Under the pieces are notes generated by a model that was given only the letters and a program-made list of their open reading frames with translations, had not been told where the DNA came from and made no database searches. A stretch of 64,000 nucleotides of DNA from Microvirga sp. BSC39 (GTDB lineage Bacteria; Pseudomonadota; Alphaproteobacteria; Rhizobiales; Beijerinckiaceae). Positions 45,011 to 54,944 of this stretch are shown one piece after another. The position numbers and the translations under genes were made by a program. The stretch covers positions 124,001 through 188,000 of the forward strand of contig NZ_JPUG01000064.1 of the NCBI RefSeq assembly GCF_000739015.1. Direction: 5' to 3'. Positions within the stretch are counted from its first letter, which is position 1. Each line of letters begins with the position of its first letter.

Positions 45011-45703
45011 ATGACCCACCCAACCCGCGTTCTCGTGGTTGACGACGAGCCGGCCATTCATCGGTTTCTCTCCCCGGCGCTTGCAGCAAACGATTACGAG
45101 GTCCTCAGGGCCGAGACGGGATGCGCTGCTCTCCGGCAGATCGCCTCGGATGCACCCGATATCGTCATTCTGGACCTGGGCCTGCCTGACATGGACGGTA
45201 AGGACGTCATCGCCCGGGTTCGGGAGTGGTCCGATGTGCCGATCATCGTCCTCTCGGCTCGCGACCGGGAAGCCGAGAAAATCGCCTCCCTCGACCTGGG
45301 AGCGGACGACTTCGTCAATAAGCCGTTTGGCGTCGGCGAACTGATGGCCCGGCTGCGGGCCGCCCTGCGCCATCGCATGCAGCGCCGGGGTGAGACGCCG
45401 GTTGTGCGCATCGGCGGCCTGGAAATTGATGTTCCGCGGCGGCGGGCGACCTGGCAGGGAGACGAGGTCAGCCTCAGCCCGAAGGAGTTCGACCTCCTTG
45501 CCTTCCTGGCGCGTCATGCCGGCAAGGTGGTGACGCACCGGCAGATCCTGACAGCGGTATGGGGACCGGCCCACGAGCACGATACCCAGTATCTACGGGT
45601 CTATGTCAGCCAGCTCCGGCAGAAGCTTGAGCCGAACCCGTCCGATCCACGCTTCATCCTGACCGAGCCGGGCATTGGCTACCGCCTGCTTGACACGACC
45701 TAG
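45011..45703 (+). CDS. kdpE: KdpE-type response regulator
   Basis: A 230-residue OmpR-family regulator. The receiver has the acidic pair DDEP at 11-14, phospho-acceptor D55 in VILDLGLPDMDG, the SAR motif and NKPFG lysine. The winged-helix part has LSPKEFDLLAFLARHAGKVV, THRQILTAVWG and DTQYLRVYVSQLRQKLE, the last being typical of KdpE. It is paired with the KdpD-like kinase. A KdpE-type box (TTTATA-N5-TTTATA) lies 21 bases after its stop, ahead of the kup and trk genes, so those genes are its likely targets. Confidence 0.9.
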   Translation: MTHPTRVLVVDDEPAIHRFLSPALAANDYEVLRAETGCAALRQIASDAPDIVILDLGLPDMDGKDVIARVREWSDVPIIVLSARDREAEKIASLDLGADDFVNKPFGVGELMARLRAALRHRMQRRGETPVVRIGGLEIDVPRRRATWQGDEVSLSPKEFDLLAFLARHAGKVVTHRQILTAVWGPAHEHDTQYLRVYVSQLRQKLEPNPSDPRFILTEPGIGYRLLDTT

Positions 45704-45723
45704 GCGCTGGGCGGGCCAGCACT

Positions 45724-45740
45724 TTTATACTGTCTTTATA
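45724..45740 (+). promoter_or_regulatory. Candidate KdpE operator TTTATA-N5-TTTATA
   Basis: Two identical TTTATA half-sites at 45724-45729 and 45735-45740 form a direct repeat with 11-bp pitch. The known E. coli kdp site consists of TTTATA and TTTACA half-sites with the same 5-base gap. The AT-rich patch stands out in GC-rich DNA and lies between kdpE and the small gene that precedes kup. Confidence 0.65.
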
Positions 45741-45871
45741 ACGCGCAACGCACTTCCGCATCGCATTTTTATGTGAAGTCGAGCCATGTCTCGCCGGCAG
45801 GTCAGGACATGGTCCTTCGGTGTTTAGAATTGGCAACCAGCACGTGCTCCTGACCGACAGGAACAACCGGC

Positions 45872-46318
45872 ATGTGGCTCAGGCAAAATCAGGAACGCGC
45901 TCTCCGCTCGCTCCTGTCGAGGATCAAGGCGGCTTCCATGCCGACCGCCGATATAGTCGCCGAGCTTCTGGGGCACGCCTGTCCCCGGTTCCAAGCCACG
46001 CCCAAACCCGCCACCCCAGTACCGCGGCTGGTCGAGGCGGAGGCCTGGGTCGACCTGGGCTTCTGGCTGGTCGGCTGGGAGCTGCCGGACTGGGTGATCC
46101 ATCACCTCTCCTGCGACGACAGGCGGTGGAGTTGCGCGATCTGCGTCCGCGGCCTAGCCATCAACTGGATCGAGGACGTGGCCGACTTCCAGCACGACGA
46201 CCCGGCCATGGCGATCTTTGGTGCCCTCGTCCAAGCTCAGCTCCGAAAGATTCAGGGTTCTGCTCCCAGCAACGTCACCCCGTTCCGGCGGATCAGGCGA
46301 CCCGGGGCCAATCCCTGA
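45872..46318 (+). CDS. Hypothetical protein between kdpE and kup
   Basis: A 148-residue soluble protein of no family I recognise. The N-terminal half is helical (LRQNQERALRSLLSRIKAAS, then ADIVAELLGHACPRFQA). The C-terminal half has several Trp and Cys (WVDLGFWLVGWELPDWVIHH, then CDDRRWSCAICVRGLAINWI) and an acidic DFQHDDPA. An AGGAAC stretch precedes the ATG. Its position under the KdpE-type box and 21 bases before kup suggests a role in potassium uptake or its control, which is inference. Confidence 0.6.
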   Translation: MWLRQNQERALRSLLSRIKAASMPTADIVAELLGHACPRFQATPKPATPVPRLVEAEAWVDLGFWLVGWELPDWVIHHLSCDDRRWSCAICVRGLAINWIEDVADFQHDDPAMAIFGALVQAQLRKIQGSAPSNVTPFRRIRRPGANP

Positions 46319-46339
46319 GCCGCGACACAAAGAGATAAC

Positions 46340-48259
46340 ATGACTTCATCAGTACCAAGTCAGCCTGGTTCCGCCGAACTGTCGGCCCAGCCCTCCGCCC
46401 ATCCTGCGTCCAGGTCCTGGATGCTGGCTCTGGGCTCGCTTGGGGTCGTTTATGGCGACATCGGCACGAGTCCTCTGTATGCGCTGAAGGAGTCCCTTGC
46501 GGCGGCGGCCGATGGCGGGACCGTTACCCGCGAGATGGTGTTCGGGATCGTGTCGCTGATCCTCTGGGCGCTGATCATCACCGTCACGATCAAGTACGTG
46601 GTCCTGGTCCTACGGGCTGACAACAACGGTGAGGGCGGCACACTGACCCTGATGGCGCTGGCGCAGCGGGCGGTGGGTCACAACGTGTTCGTGATCAGCC
46701 TGCTCGGCATGATCGGAGCCGCCCTGTTCTACGGCGACGCCATCATCACGCCGGCCATCTCCGTCCTGTCCGCCGTCGAAGGCATCAAGCTGGTGACGCC
46801 CGCCTTCGAGCCCTATGTGGTGCCGCTCAGCTTAGGCATCCTGATTGGCCTGTTTGCGGTGCAGAGCCATGGCACGGCCCGCGTCGCCGCCTGGTTTGGA
46901 CCGATCACGGCGCTGTGGTTTGCCCTGATGGCCCTTGGCGGGCTGCTCCATATCGCCGATGCTCCGAGCATCCTGATGGCGATCAGCCCGACCTACGGCA
47001 TTGCCTTCCTGGCAAACCATGGCACGGCCGGGCTTCTTGCCCTCGGGGCCGTGTTCCTGGCCGTCACCGGTGCCGAGGCGCTGTATGCCGACATGGGTCA
47101 CTTCGGACGCCGCCCGATCCGAACCACTTGGCTGGGCTTTGTCCTACCCTGCCTGGCCCTCAATTACTTTGGTCAGGGGGCGCTCCTCCTTGATGATCCC
47201 GGCAAGATCGAGAACCCGTTCTTCCTGCTTTATCCCTCGTGGGCACTTCTGCCGATGGTCGGGATGGCGACACTGGCTACCATCATCGCCAGCCAGGCGG
47301 TGATCACCGGGGCCTTCTCCCTGACCCAGCAGGCGATCCAGTTAGGCTTGCTGCCGCGGATGGAGATCCGCTGGACATCCGAGACCGAGAAAGGGCAAAT
47401 CTACATTCCTAAGGTGAACTTCCTGCTCCTGCTCTCCGTCCTCATTCTGGTCGTCGCGTTCCAGAGCTCGAGCGCGCTGTCGCATGCCTACGGCCTTGCT
47501 GTGACCGGTGACATGGTCATCACTTCATGCCTGCTGTTCATTGTGGCGTGGCGGTTCTGGAAATGGCCGCTCGGACTGGCCGCTGTCGTCGTCGCACCGT
47601 TCCTGCTTGTGGATACGATCTTCCTGGCTGCGAACGCCCTGAAGATCCCGCAGGGCGGCTGGATGCCGCTGCTCGTCGGCGTGCTTCTGGTCACGCTCAT
47701 GCTGACCTGGCGGCGGGGCACACGCATCCTGTTCGAGAAGACGCGCAAAAGCGATGTGCCGCTGCTTGAGCTTATCGGCATGCTGGAGAAGAGTCCGCCG
47801 CATCGGGTGAAGGGCACAGCCATCTTCATGACGAGCGACGCCGCCACCGCCCCGGCCGCCCTGCTGCACAACCTCAAACACAACAAGATCCTGCACGAGA
47901 AGAACGTGGTGCTGACGGTCAGGACCGCCGACGATCCGCGCGTGAGTGACGAGGAGCGCGTCCGGATCGAGCCGCTGGGCGACTCATTCTGGCGCGCGAT
48001 CATGACCTTCGGCTACATGGAGGCGCCGAACATTCCGCGCGGGCTGGCCCTTCTGCGCAAGCAGGGCTTCAAGTTCGACATCATGTCGACCTCGTTCTTT
48101 GTCTCGCGGCGTTCGATCCGCCCCGCAAACCGGTCGAGCATGCCGCGCTGGCAGGACAAGCTGTTCATCAGCCTGTCCAAGTCTGCGAGCGACGCGACGG
48201 ACTTTTTCCAGATCCCAACCGGGCGTGTGGTCGAGGTCGGGACGCAGGTGACGGTGTGA
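46340..48259 (+). CDS. kup: Low-affinity potassium transporter Kup
   Basis: Kup imports K+ together with H+ across the inner membrane. The 639-residue protein has the hallmark [20 protein letters not shown] at about residues 33-52, then [34 protein letters not shown] and [13 protein letters not shown]. Twelve TM helices are followed by a cytosolic C-terminal domain of ~170 residues. The N-terminal 27 residues are Ser/Pro-rich and poorly conserved. It is the first transporter after the KdpE-type box and is followed by trkA with a 41-base gap. Confidence 0.95.
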   Translation: MTSSVPSQPGSAELSAQPSAHPASRSWMLALGSLGVVYGDIGTSPLYALKESLAAAADGGTVTREMVFGIVSLILWALIITVTIKYVVLVLRADNNGEGGTLTLMALAQRAVGHNVFVISLLGMIGAALFYGDAIITPAISVLSAVEGIKLVTPAFEPYVVPLSLGILIGLFAVQSHGTARVAAWFGPITALWFALMALGGLLHIADAPSILMAISPTYGIAFLANHGTAGLLALGAVFLAVTGAEALYADMGHFGRRPIRTTWLGFVLPCLALNYFGQGALLLDDPGKIENPFFLLYPSWALLPMVGMATLATIIASQAVITGAFSLTQQAIQLGLLPRMEIRWTSETEKGQIYIPKVNFLLLLSVLILVVAFQSSSALSHAYGLAVTGDMVITSCLLFIVAWRFWKWPLGLAAVVVAPFLLVDTIFLAANALKIPQGGWMPLLVGVLLVTLMLTWRRGTRILFEKTRKSDVPLLELIGMLEKSPPHRVKGTAIFMTSDAATAPAALLHNLKHNKILHEKNVVLTVRTADDPRVSDEERVRIEPLGDSFWRAIMTFGYMEAPNIPRGLALLRKQGFKFDIMSTSFFVSRRSIRPANRSSMPRWQDKLFISLSKSASDATDFFQIPTGRVVEVGTQVTV

Positions 48260-48300
48260 GCCGAACCTGGATTAGTAAAGGCGTGGAGGCCGTGTAGGTT

Positions 48301-49686
48301 ATGAGAGTAATCGTCTGCGGCGCGGGCCAGGTTGGCTCGACCATCGCCCGCCACCTCGCCATTGAGGGGATCGATGTCACGGTCATCGACTCCTCACCCG
48401 AGCAGGCCCGTCGCGTCGATGAGAGCTACGACGTGCGTGGCATGGTGGGCCACGCCTCCCACCCTGAGGTGCTGGAGCGGGCCGGGGCGCAGGATGCCGA
48501 TATGCTGATCGCCGTTACCCGATCCGACGAGGTCAACATGGTCGCCTGCCAGGTGGCCTACTCCCTGTTCAACGTATCCCGCCGGATCGCCCGCATCCGC
48601 CACAGCGGCTACCTGGAACGCAAGCGGCACAGCCTCTATGCCAGCGACCAGATGCCCATCGACGTCATCATCTCGCCCGAGCTCGAGGTGGCCAACGGGA
48701 TCGAGCGCCGTCTCAGGACGCCGGGAGCCTTCGACACCGTTCCCCTGGCCGAGGGGCGTGTGCAGCTTCTCGGCATCCACTGCAATTCGGCCGCCTGCTC
48801 CCTCATCGGGCACCCGCTGAACGAACTCAAAGCCCTCCTGCCCGATGCCAGCCTCGTGGTCCTGGCCCTCGTGCGGAACGGGCAGGCCTTCGTGCCCCAC
48901 GGTCACGACCGCATCGAGCGCGGCGATGATGTCTATGTTGTCACCGATACCCGACAGGCGGACCGCATCATGCGCTTCTTCGGCCACGAGGAAGAGGTGG
49001 CACGGCGGGTGATCATCGTCGGCGGCGGCAATGTCGGCCTGAACCTCGCCAGGAGGCTAGCCCGGTCCGCGCCGGCGACATCGATCCGGATGATCGAGCA
49101 CTCCCGGGAGCGGGCCGAGTTCATCTCACAGGAACTCGGCGAGAGCGCCATCGTGCTGCATGGGGATGCGCTCGAACGGGAGACCCTGATCGAGGCGAAT
49201 GTCCAGGATGCCGAGACGGTCATCGCGGTCACCAACGACGACGAGACCAACATCTTCGCCTCGGTGCTGGCCAAGCGGGAAGGCTGCGCCCGCGCCATCA
49301 CCCTGGTGAACAAGTCCTCCTACGAGGCCCTCCTGCCGACCCTCGGCATTGATACCGTCGTGGCACCAAACACGATTACGATCTCAAGCATCCTGCGGCA
49401 CGTGCGCCACCGGTCCGTCTCGGCCCTTTACACGCTGCGCGAGGACTTCGGCGAGGTGATTGAGGCGACGGCGCAGCCAGGATCGAGGCTGGTGGGCGGC
49501 AGCATCCGCGAGGTCGGCGTTCCCGAGGGGATGCTGATCGGGGCCGTCGTGCGCGACGATCGTGTGATCATCCCTACCTCATCGACAGCGATCGAGGTGG
49601 GGGATCGCGTGATCGCCGTGGTGACCTACCGAGCCCTGCGCAAGGCCGAGGCCCTTCTGGCCGGAGTTTCGCGAGGCGAGCCATGA
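48301..49686 (+). CDS. trkA: Trk system potassium transport protein TrkA
   Basis: TrkA is the cytosolic NAD(H)/ATP-binding gate of TrkH. The 461-residue protein has two RCK modules. The first begins MRVIVCGAGQVGSTIARHLA, and the second begins VIIVGGGNVGLNLARRLARS, each with a nucleotide glycine motif and a following RCK_C domain. The start is fixed by the Rossmann motif. The stop overlaps trkH by four bases, so TrkA and TrkH are translationally coupled. Confidence 0.95.
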   Translation: MRVIVCGAGQVGSTIARHLAIEGIDVTVIDSSPEQARRVDESYDVRGMVGHASHPEVLERAGAQDADMLIAVTRSDEVNMVACQVAYSLFNVSRRIARIRHSGYLERKRHSLYASDQMPIDVIISPELEVANGIERRLRTPGAFDTVPLAEGRVQLLGIHCNSAACSLIGHPLNELKALLPDASLVVLALVRNGQAFVPHGHDRIERGDDVYVVTDTRQADRIMRFFGHEEEVARRVIIVGGGNVGLNLARRLARSAPATSIRMIEHSRERAEFISQELGESAIVLHGDALERETLIEANVQDAETVIAVTNDDETNIFASVLAKREGCARAITLVNKSSYEALLPTLGIDTVVAPNTITISSILRHVRHRSVSALYTLREDFGEVIEATAQPGSRLVGGSIREVGVPEGMLIGAVVRDDRVIIPTSSTAIEVGDRVIAVVTYRALRKAEALLAGVSRGEP

Positions 49687-51194
49687 GAACGACGGGGACG
49701 ATAATCACGCGGGGGCGGATCTCCTTCGGGCCGTGGTCGCCACCCCGCCTGCGCCCGGTGCTGCATCTGGTCGGGCGCATGCTCCTGGCGCTCTCGGCGG
49801 CCATGCTGGTGCCGGCTCTTGCCGACCTTGTTGTGAGCAACCCCGACTGGAAGGCGTTCATGCTCGCCAGTGGCGTCACTTTTGCCTGCGCCGCAGGGCT
49901 CACCTATCTGACCCGCTGCCCTTTGTCCGGCGGCCTGACCCTTCGCCAGGCCTTCGTGCTCACGCCGCTGGCCTGGACCGCCATTGCCCTGTTCGGCGCG
50001 CTGCCTCTCTACATCTCCGACTATGTACAGTTGCGGGACAGCTTCACCAACGCCTTCTTCGAGGCGATGTCCGGGCTGACGACCACCGGATCGACGGTGA
50101 TCATCGGCCTTGATGTGGCCCCACCCGGCATCCTGCTGTGGCGGGCTCTGCTCCAGTGGCTCGGCGGCATCGGCATCGTCGGGGTCGCCATCGCCATCCT
50201 GCCGGCGCTCGGGGTCGGCGGCATGCAGCTCTTCCGCACCGAGTCGTCGGACCGCTCCGAGAAGGTGATGCCGCGGGTGCGCGAGATCGCCACCGCCATC
50301 GGGCTGGTGTACCTCGGTCTTACGGCCACATGCGGGCTGCTCTACTGGCTCGCTGGCATGACCCTATTCGAGGCGCTGGTGCACGGGCTGACCACATTGT
50401 CGACCGGCGGCTTCTCCACCTCCGACAGCTCGATGGGCAAGTTCGGCCCAGCAGTTCAGTGGATCGGCACTGCGTTCATGCTGGCGGGCGGAATCCCATT
50501 CGTTCTCTACGTGCGGCTCCTCCGCGGCGAGCGCGACGGCCTGCGCAACACCCAGGCACGGGCCTACCTCGGGCTTCTGCTGGTCATGAGCCTCGGCCTC
50601 GCGGCGTGGCTGTTTCTGTCGGGACGCTACGGTCTGGAGGAGGCGGCGCGCCTGGCGGCGTTCAATGTTGTGTCGGTGGTGACCACCACCGGCTATGCCA
50701 CTGCCGACTACAGCCTATGGGGCAACGCCGCCGTGGGGGTGTTCTTTGGGCTGACCTTCATCGGCGGCTGCACGGGCTCGACGTCAGGAGGGATCAAGAT
50801 CTTCCGCTTCGAGGTGATGGTCACGGTGCTGCGCAGCTACCTTCGCCAGCTCATCTATCCCAAGGGCGTGTTCCGCCGGGTGTATGCCGGGCGCCTGCTG
50901 CCGGACGACGTGATCGCCTCGGTCGTGGTGTTCTTCGCGTTCTTCTTCGCCTGCTACAGTGCACTCACCATCCTCCTGATGGCACTGGATCTCGATTTCC
51001 TGACGAGCGCCAGCGCCGCGGTCACGGCTCTGGCAAATGTCGGGCCGGGCTTGGGACCGACCATTGGGCCAGCCGGCAACTTCGCGACCATCCCAGACGC
51101 CGCCAAGTGGCTGCTCGCGTTCGGCATGCTGCTGGGGCGGCTCGAGCTATTCACGGTCCTGGTGCTGTTCCTTCCGCAATTCTGGCGCGGGTAG
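49683..51194 (+). CDS. trkH: TrkH-family potassium uptake channel subunit
   Basis: A 503-residue membrane protein of the Trk/Ktr/HKT family. Repeated M1-P-M2 units are visible, with selectivity loops at GLTTTGSTVI, TTLSTGGFSTSD, VVTTTGYATAD and LANVGPGLGP, each holding the conserved Gly. The C-terminal helices end in FTVLVLFLPQFWRG. It forms the pore that TrkA gates. The ATG overlaps trkA by four bases. Confidence 0.95.
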   Translation: MRTTGTIITRGRISFGPWSPPRLRPVLHLVGRMLLALSAAMLVPALADLVVSNPDWKAFMLASGVTFACAAGLTYLTRCPLSGGLTLRQAFVLTPLAWTAIALFGALPLYISDYVQLRDSFTNAFFEAMSGLTTTGSTVIIGLDVAPPGILLWRALLQWLGGIGIVGVAIAILPALGVGGMQLFRTESSDRSEKVMPRVREIATAIGLVYLGLTATCGLLYWLAGMTLFEALVHGLTTLSTGGFSTSDSSMGKFGPAVQWIGTAFMLAGGIPFVLYVRLLRGERDGLRNTQARAYLGLLLVMSLGLAAWLFLSGRYGLEEAARLAAFNVVSVVTTTGYATADYSLWGNAAVGVFFGLTFIGGCTGSTSGGIKIFRFEVMVTVLRSYLRQLIYPKGVFRRVYAGRLLPDDVIASVVVFFAFFFACYSALTILLMALDLDFLTSASAAVTALANVGPGLGPTIGPAGNFATIPDAAKWLLAFGMLLGRLELFTVLVLFLPQFWRG

Positions 51195-51385
51195 AGGCTA
51201 GGTTTGGTCCGGGCTGACGGGGACACGTTTGCGGTCTGGAGGAGGTAGGAGAGGAGGCCGGCCGCTCATCCGGCTGGCCCCATTGGCTCGCGACGCGAGC
51301 GAGCGCTTCGGCATCGCGACGGGTGGCGCCGTCATCGTAAGACACCTGCACGCGTTGTCTCGGGGCGCGGCAGAAGGGATCAACT

Positions 51386-52153
51386 ATGAGCGTTCGGGCA
51401 AGGCTCCAATCACTCTATTTTGGCGAGAGCGAGCAGGCCCGGCGCTTCCGGTATGGTGTCATTGCCTTCGACATCATCACCCTTTCTACCTTTATCCTAA
51501 CGGCCACCATGCCCGGTCAGTGGTGGGTCATCCCGCTCGACCTTCTGCTGGCGCTGGCACTCTCGCTTGAGTTCACGGCACGCCTCTATGCCGAACCGGA
51601 CAGGCGTTCCCACCTCCTCAGCTTTGCCACCCTGACCGATCTGGTGGTCATCATTTCCCTGCTGCTGGCTGCCTTCATCGACAACTATGCTTTCCTGCGG
51701 GTCGTTCGCTCCTTGAGAGTCCTGCGCTCCTATCACGTTCTTCGGGACCTCAGGTCCACCTCGACGTGGTTCCGAACCTATGAGGACATCATCCAGCGGA
51801 CGGTCAACCTCGGCGTCTTCATTTTCGTCGTCACGTCCGCCGTTTACGTGACGCAGAACGGCATCAATCCGGGGATCAAAACCTACATTGATGCGCTCTA
51901 CTTCACCATCACCACGCTGACCACGACTGGCTTTGGCGATATCACGCTCTTGGGCCCAGGCGGCCGGCTGCTCGCGGTTGTGGTGATGGTAGCTGGAGTG
52001 AGCCTTTTCCTGCGCCTTCTCCAGGCAATCTTCCGACCAAACAAGGTGCGCTTTGAGTGCCAGGATTGTGGCCTCTTGGTTCACGATGCCGATGCGGTCC
52101 ATTGCAAGCATTGCGGTCGGGTTCTGCACATAACTACAGAGGGTATCGGGTGA
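51386..52153 (+). CDS. Voltage-gated-like potassium channel with C-terminal zinc ribbon
   Basis: A 255-residue single-subunit channel. S1-S3 fill residues ~24-100, and an S4-like arginine helix (LRVVRSLRVLRSYHVLRDLR) is at ~104-123. S5, a pore helix and the K+ filter TTGFGD (180-185) follow, then S6 to ~215. The C-terminus ends in a CxxC...CxxC module (C225, C228, C240, C243, plus His233 and His242) like a zinc ribbon. Such a tail is unusual for a K+ channel; most have RCK domains. It lies 191 bases after trkH. Efflux or sensing is possible. Confidence 0.85.
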   Translation: MSVRARLQSLYFGESEQARRFRYGVIAFDIITLSTFILTATMPGQWWVIPLDLLLALALSLEFTARLYAEPDRRSHLLSFATLTDLVVIISLLLAAFIDNYAFLRVVRSLRVLRSYHVLRDLRSTSTWFRTYEDIIQRTVNLGVFIFVVTSAVYVTQNGINPGIKTYIDALYFTITTLTTTGFGDITLLGPGGRLLAVVVMVAGVSLFLRLLQAIFRPNKVRFECQDCGLLVHDADAVHCKHCGRVLHITTEGIG

Positions 52154-52571
52154 GGCGCTGGTCGACACTGCCAGATGATCACCTGAGACTGGTGTGAGCC
52201 CGGAAGGTCTCGTAATGGGAGGCGGACCTAAGCGCTTGGTCCGCTTCGGATAAGAGTACCGGACGTTCATTTCAGTGAACGAACTTCACTGCCTAACCCC
52301 AAGCCGACATTCCTCAAACTTGCTGCGCCAGAACATTCGCGCATCGATGTTGCAGTGGTAGAGACATCAGCACAAGCCCTCCTGACTGGGCTGCTACTGA
52401 GGTTCGGCCGTACACCGTCTGCACTAACGCAGGCGGTACATGAGCCATGGAAAGCTTGCCACACCTTGGTTTAGTTCTAATGTGAACCAAACCAAGACAC
52501 CGGCTGCCTTTGCCAGTGCCTTGTATCGCCTGACATCTTCCTCCGAACTCCCATGGGAAGCTTTTGTATTC
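52154..52571. other. Intergenic region before the second hybrid kinase
   Basis: A hairpin GCGGACC / GGTCCGC at 52222-52244 may end the channel transcript; it has no U-tract. CGTTCA / TGAACG at 52262-52279 is a second inverted repeat. The kinase frame is open from 52440, but those first 44 codons lack domain character. AAGCCGACATTCC at ~52301 recurs as AAGCCGACGTTCC at ~54837, which may be remnants of a shared repeat. Confidence 0.45.
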
Positions 52572-54701
52572 ATGTCCTCGGTCCGTCTGCACCGTCTGCT
52601 TATCGTGGCCTCGCTGCTCGTCCCGGCCGTCGTGTTTGCCGCAGCAGCAGCCTGGAACCGTACTGAGGTTCTGAACGACAGCGAGAGGACCATCGTCCGC
52701 ACAACAGCCATCCTGCACGAACATGCCAGTAAGGTGTTCGATACGGTGGAGCTCGTGGTTGGGCGGGTCGAGGACCGCACCAACGGCATGTCATGGGAGG
52801 AGATCGCCGCGCCGGAGACCAGTGCGTTCCTCCAGAGGCTCAAGGCTCCCCTGGAGCAGGCGGTGTCGATCTGGATCACGGATGCGACCGGGCAGGTCCG
52901 AGCCGGAAGCCAAGCCTGGGATCCTGCCGCTAATATTCACGAGCGCGAGTTCTTCCAGGCCCAGCGCGGGCGTGACGCCGGCACATACATCAGTGCGGCT
53001 TTCGAGGGCAAGGCAACCCGCAAGCCGTCCTTCGCCATCAGCCGCCGGCGCTCGACCGCCGAGGGCCACTTCGATGGCATCATCCACGTCGCGCTCAGTC
53101 CCGAGTACTTCAGCCGCATCTTCCAGGAAGCCGCCCCACCGGGACCTCATGCGGCGACCCTGATCCGCGATGATGGCTCGATCCTGGCTCGATCTCCCGT
53201 GCACGTGACCTATAGCCGGCTGGGACCGGACAACATCCTCATGCGAAGCATCGCAGCTCAACCCTATGGGGGAGCCGCGTCGGGCATCTCCTCAACTAAT
53301 CAGCGCGAGCGCTACTTCGCCTACCGCCGTGTTGTCGACTACCCGGTCTATGTAGCCTTCAGCATGGACGCCGACGTCGTACTGGGACGCTGGTACCGCA
53401 ACTTAGCGCTATACGGCATGGTGGCGGTGCTCTCGGCTTTGACGCTGTTCCTCGTCTCATGGTTGGCCCTGCGGCGGGCGCAGGCCGAGCAGGCCGCGCT
53501 CGTCCAGTTACGGCATGAGAGTAGCCAGCGCCTTGCCGCCGAACAGCGGCTGCTGCAGGCGCAAAAGATGGAGAGCATCGGCCAACTCACCGGCGGCATT
53601 GCCCATGATTTCAACAACCTGCTGGCGGTGATCCTCGGCAACCTCGACCTCCTGCGCAAGCGCGTCAAGGACGACGAGCGAGGTAAGCGGCTGTTGGAAG
53701 GAGCAATTCAGGGCGCCCAACGCGGTGCTGCCCTGACGCAGCGGCTGCTCGCCTTCTCCCGCCGTCAGGATCTCACGCCGCAAGCTGTCGCCTTGCCACA
53801 ACTCGTGTCGAGCATGATGGACCTGCTGACCCGCTCCCTCGGGCCAAGCATCGAGATCGTGACGCGCTTTCCCCCCGGCCTGCCACCGGTTAAGGTCGAT
53901 CCGAACCAGCTCGAGATGGCGTTGCTGAACCTGGCAGTGAACGCTCGTGATGCCATGCCGATCAGCGGAACGATCACCATTGCGGCACACGCGCAGGAAA
54001 TCGCTGATGGCAGCACGCACGGCCTGAGCCCTGGAGCCTATGTGTGTGTTTCGGTGAGCGACACCGGAATGGGCATGGACGCGGCCACGCTCGCCCGCGC
54101 CGTCGAGCCGTTCTTCACAACCAAAGGGGTCGGGAAGGGCACCGGCCTGGGTCTCTCGATGATCCATGGTTTGGCTGTTCAGTCCGGCGGTACCCTGAAG
54201 TTGAGGAGCGAGCTCGGGAAGGGCACGACCGCCGAGATCTGGCTGCCACAGGGCGAAGCGGCGGCCGCGGCACCTGAACCTGACGAAACATCCAGCCCCG
54301 CGCATCGCACCTGCACGGTGCTTCTGGTCGAGGACGATCCCCTGGTGATGAGTGTGACCGCTGCGATGCTGGAGGATCTCGGTCACACGGTAGTGGAGGC
54401 CTCGTCCGGAAAGACGGCCCTGCAGGCCTTGCGGGAGACTACGTCTGTGGACTTGGTGGTAACCGACCACGCAATGCCGGGCATGACCGGTCTGGAGCTG
54501 GCGGAGCGGATCCGGGCGGAGTGGCCAGCCCTGCCGATCCTTCTGGCCAGCGGTCATGCGGAGCTGCCGGAACGAGCCGGACTTGCCCTTCCGCGGCTGA
54601 CGAAGCCGTTTCGGCGCGATGAACTGGAGAACGCAATAGCGTCAGTCGTCACCTCAACTTGCGGGCCGGCGAACGTGGTGCCATTCCGCAGGTTGGATTG
54701 A
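52572..54701 (+). CDS. Hybrid sensor histidine kinase / response regulator (paralogue of the 14759-16909 kinase)
   Basis: A 709-residue sensor. TM1 (~8-27) and TM2 (~280-300) bracket a periplasmic dCache-like domain with EREFFQAQRGRDAGTYIS and FDGIIHVALSPEYFSRIF, matching the sensor of the other kinase. H345 in GGIAHDFNNLLAVILGNLDL is the phospho-acceptor. The ATPase has NLAVNARDAMP, DTGMGMD and GKGTGLGLSMIHGL. The C-terminal receiver has LLVEDDPLVM and VTDHAMPGMTG. The start at 52572 is chosen because the TM follows at once; 52440 is also open. It lies next to an orphan receiver gene on the other strand. Confidence 0.88.
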   Translation: MSSVRLHRLLIVASLLVPAVVFAAAAAWNRTEVLNDSERTIVRTTAILHEHASKVFDTVELVVGRVEDRTNGMSWEEIAAPETSAFLQRLKAPLEQAVSIWITDATGQVRAGSQAWDPAANIHEREFFQAQRGRDAGTYISAAFEGKATRKPSFAISRRRSTAEGHFDGIIHVALSPEYFSRIFQEAAPPGPHAATLIRDDGSILARSPVHVTYSRLGPDNILMRSIAAQPYGGAASGISSTNQRERYFAYRRVVDYPVYVAFSMDADVVLGRWYRNLALYGMVAVLSALTLFLVSWLALRRAQAEQAALVQLRHESSQRLAAEQRLLQAQKMESIGQLTGGIAHDFNNLLAVILGNLDLLRKRVKDDERGKRLLEGAIQGAQRGAALTQRLLAFSRRQDLTPQAVALPQLVSSMMDLLTRSLGPSIEIVTRFPPGLPPVKVDPNQLEMALLNLAVNARDAMPISGTITIAAHAQEIADGSTHGLSPGAYVCVSVSDTGMGMDAATLARAVEPFFTTKGVGKGTGLGLSMIHGLAVQSGGTLKLRSELGKGTTAEIWLPQGEAAAAAPEPDETSSPAHRTCTVLLVEDDPLVMSVTAAMLEDLGHTVVEASSGKTALQALRETTSVDLVVTDHAMPGMTGLELAERIRAEWPALPILLASGHAELPERAGLALPRLTKPFRRDELENAIASVVTSTCGPANVVPFRRLD

Positions 54702-54944
54702 TTGCCGACCGACCGGTGCAACATGCTGCGCCAGCTATGACCGCTTGCTGTAGCCTCAGGCCAGCGACCGCTCCGGCACTATGTCAGGAGCTGACACATC
54801 TGAGACGTTAGTCCGAGGGCAGCAATCCTCACGTAAGCCGACGTTCCGCAGGAGCCAGGAATTTCATTGCCTGACCCGCATGCGATGTTCAGATCGTGCT
54901 TTCAATTTAGTCCGAGTGTAGTCTCTTAGGCTCTGATTCGACAG

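Noticed and set aside
52262..52279. CGTTCA/TGAACG as a LexA box
   Set aside because: It is an inverted repeat, not the direct GTTC-N7-GTTC form, and no promoter is attached.
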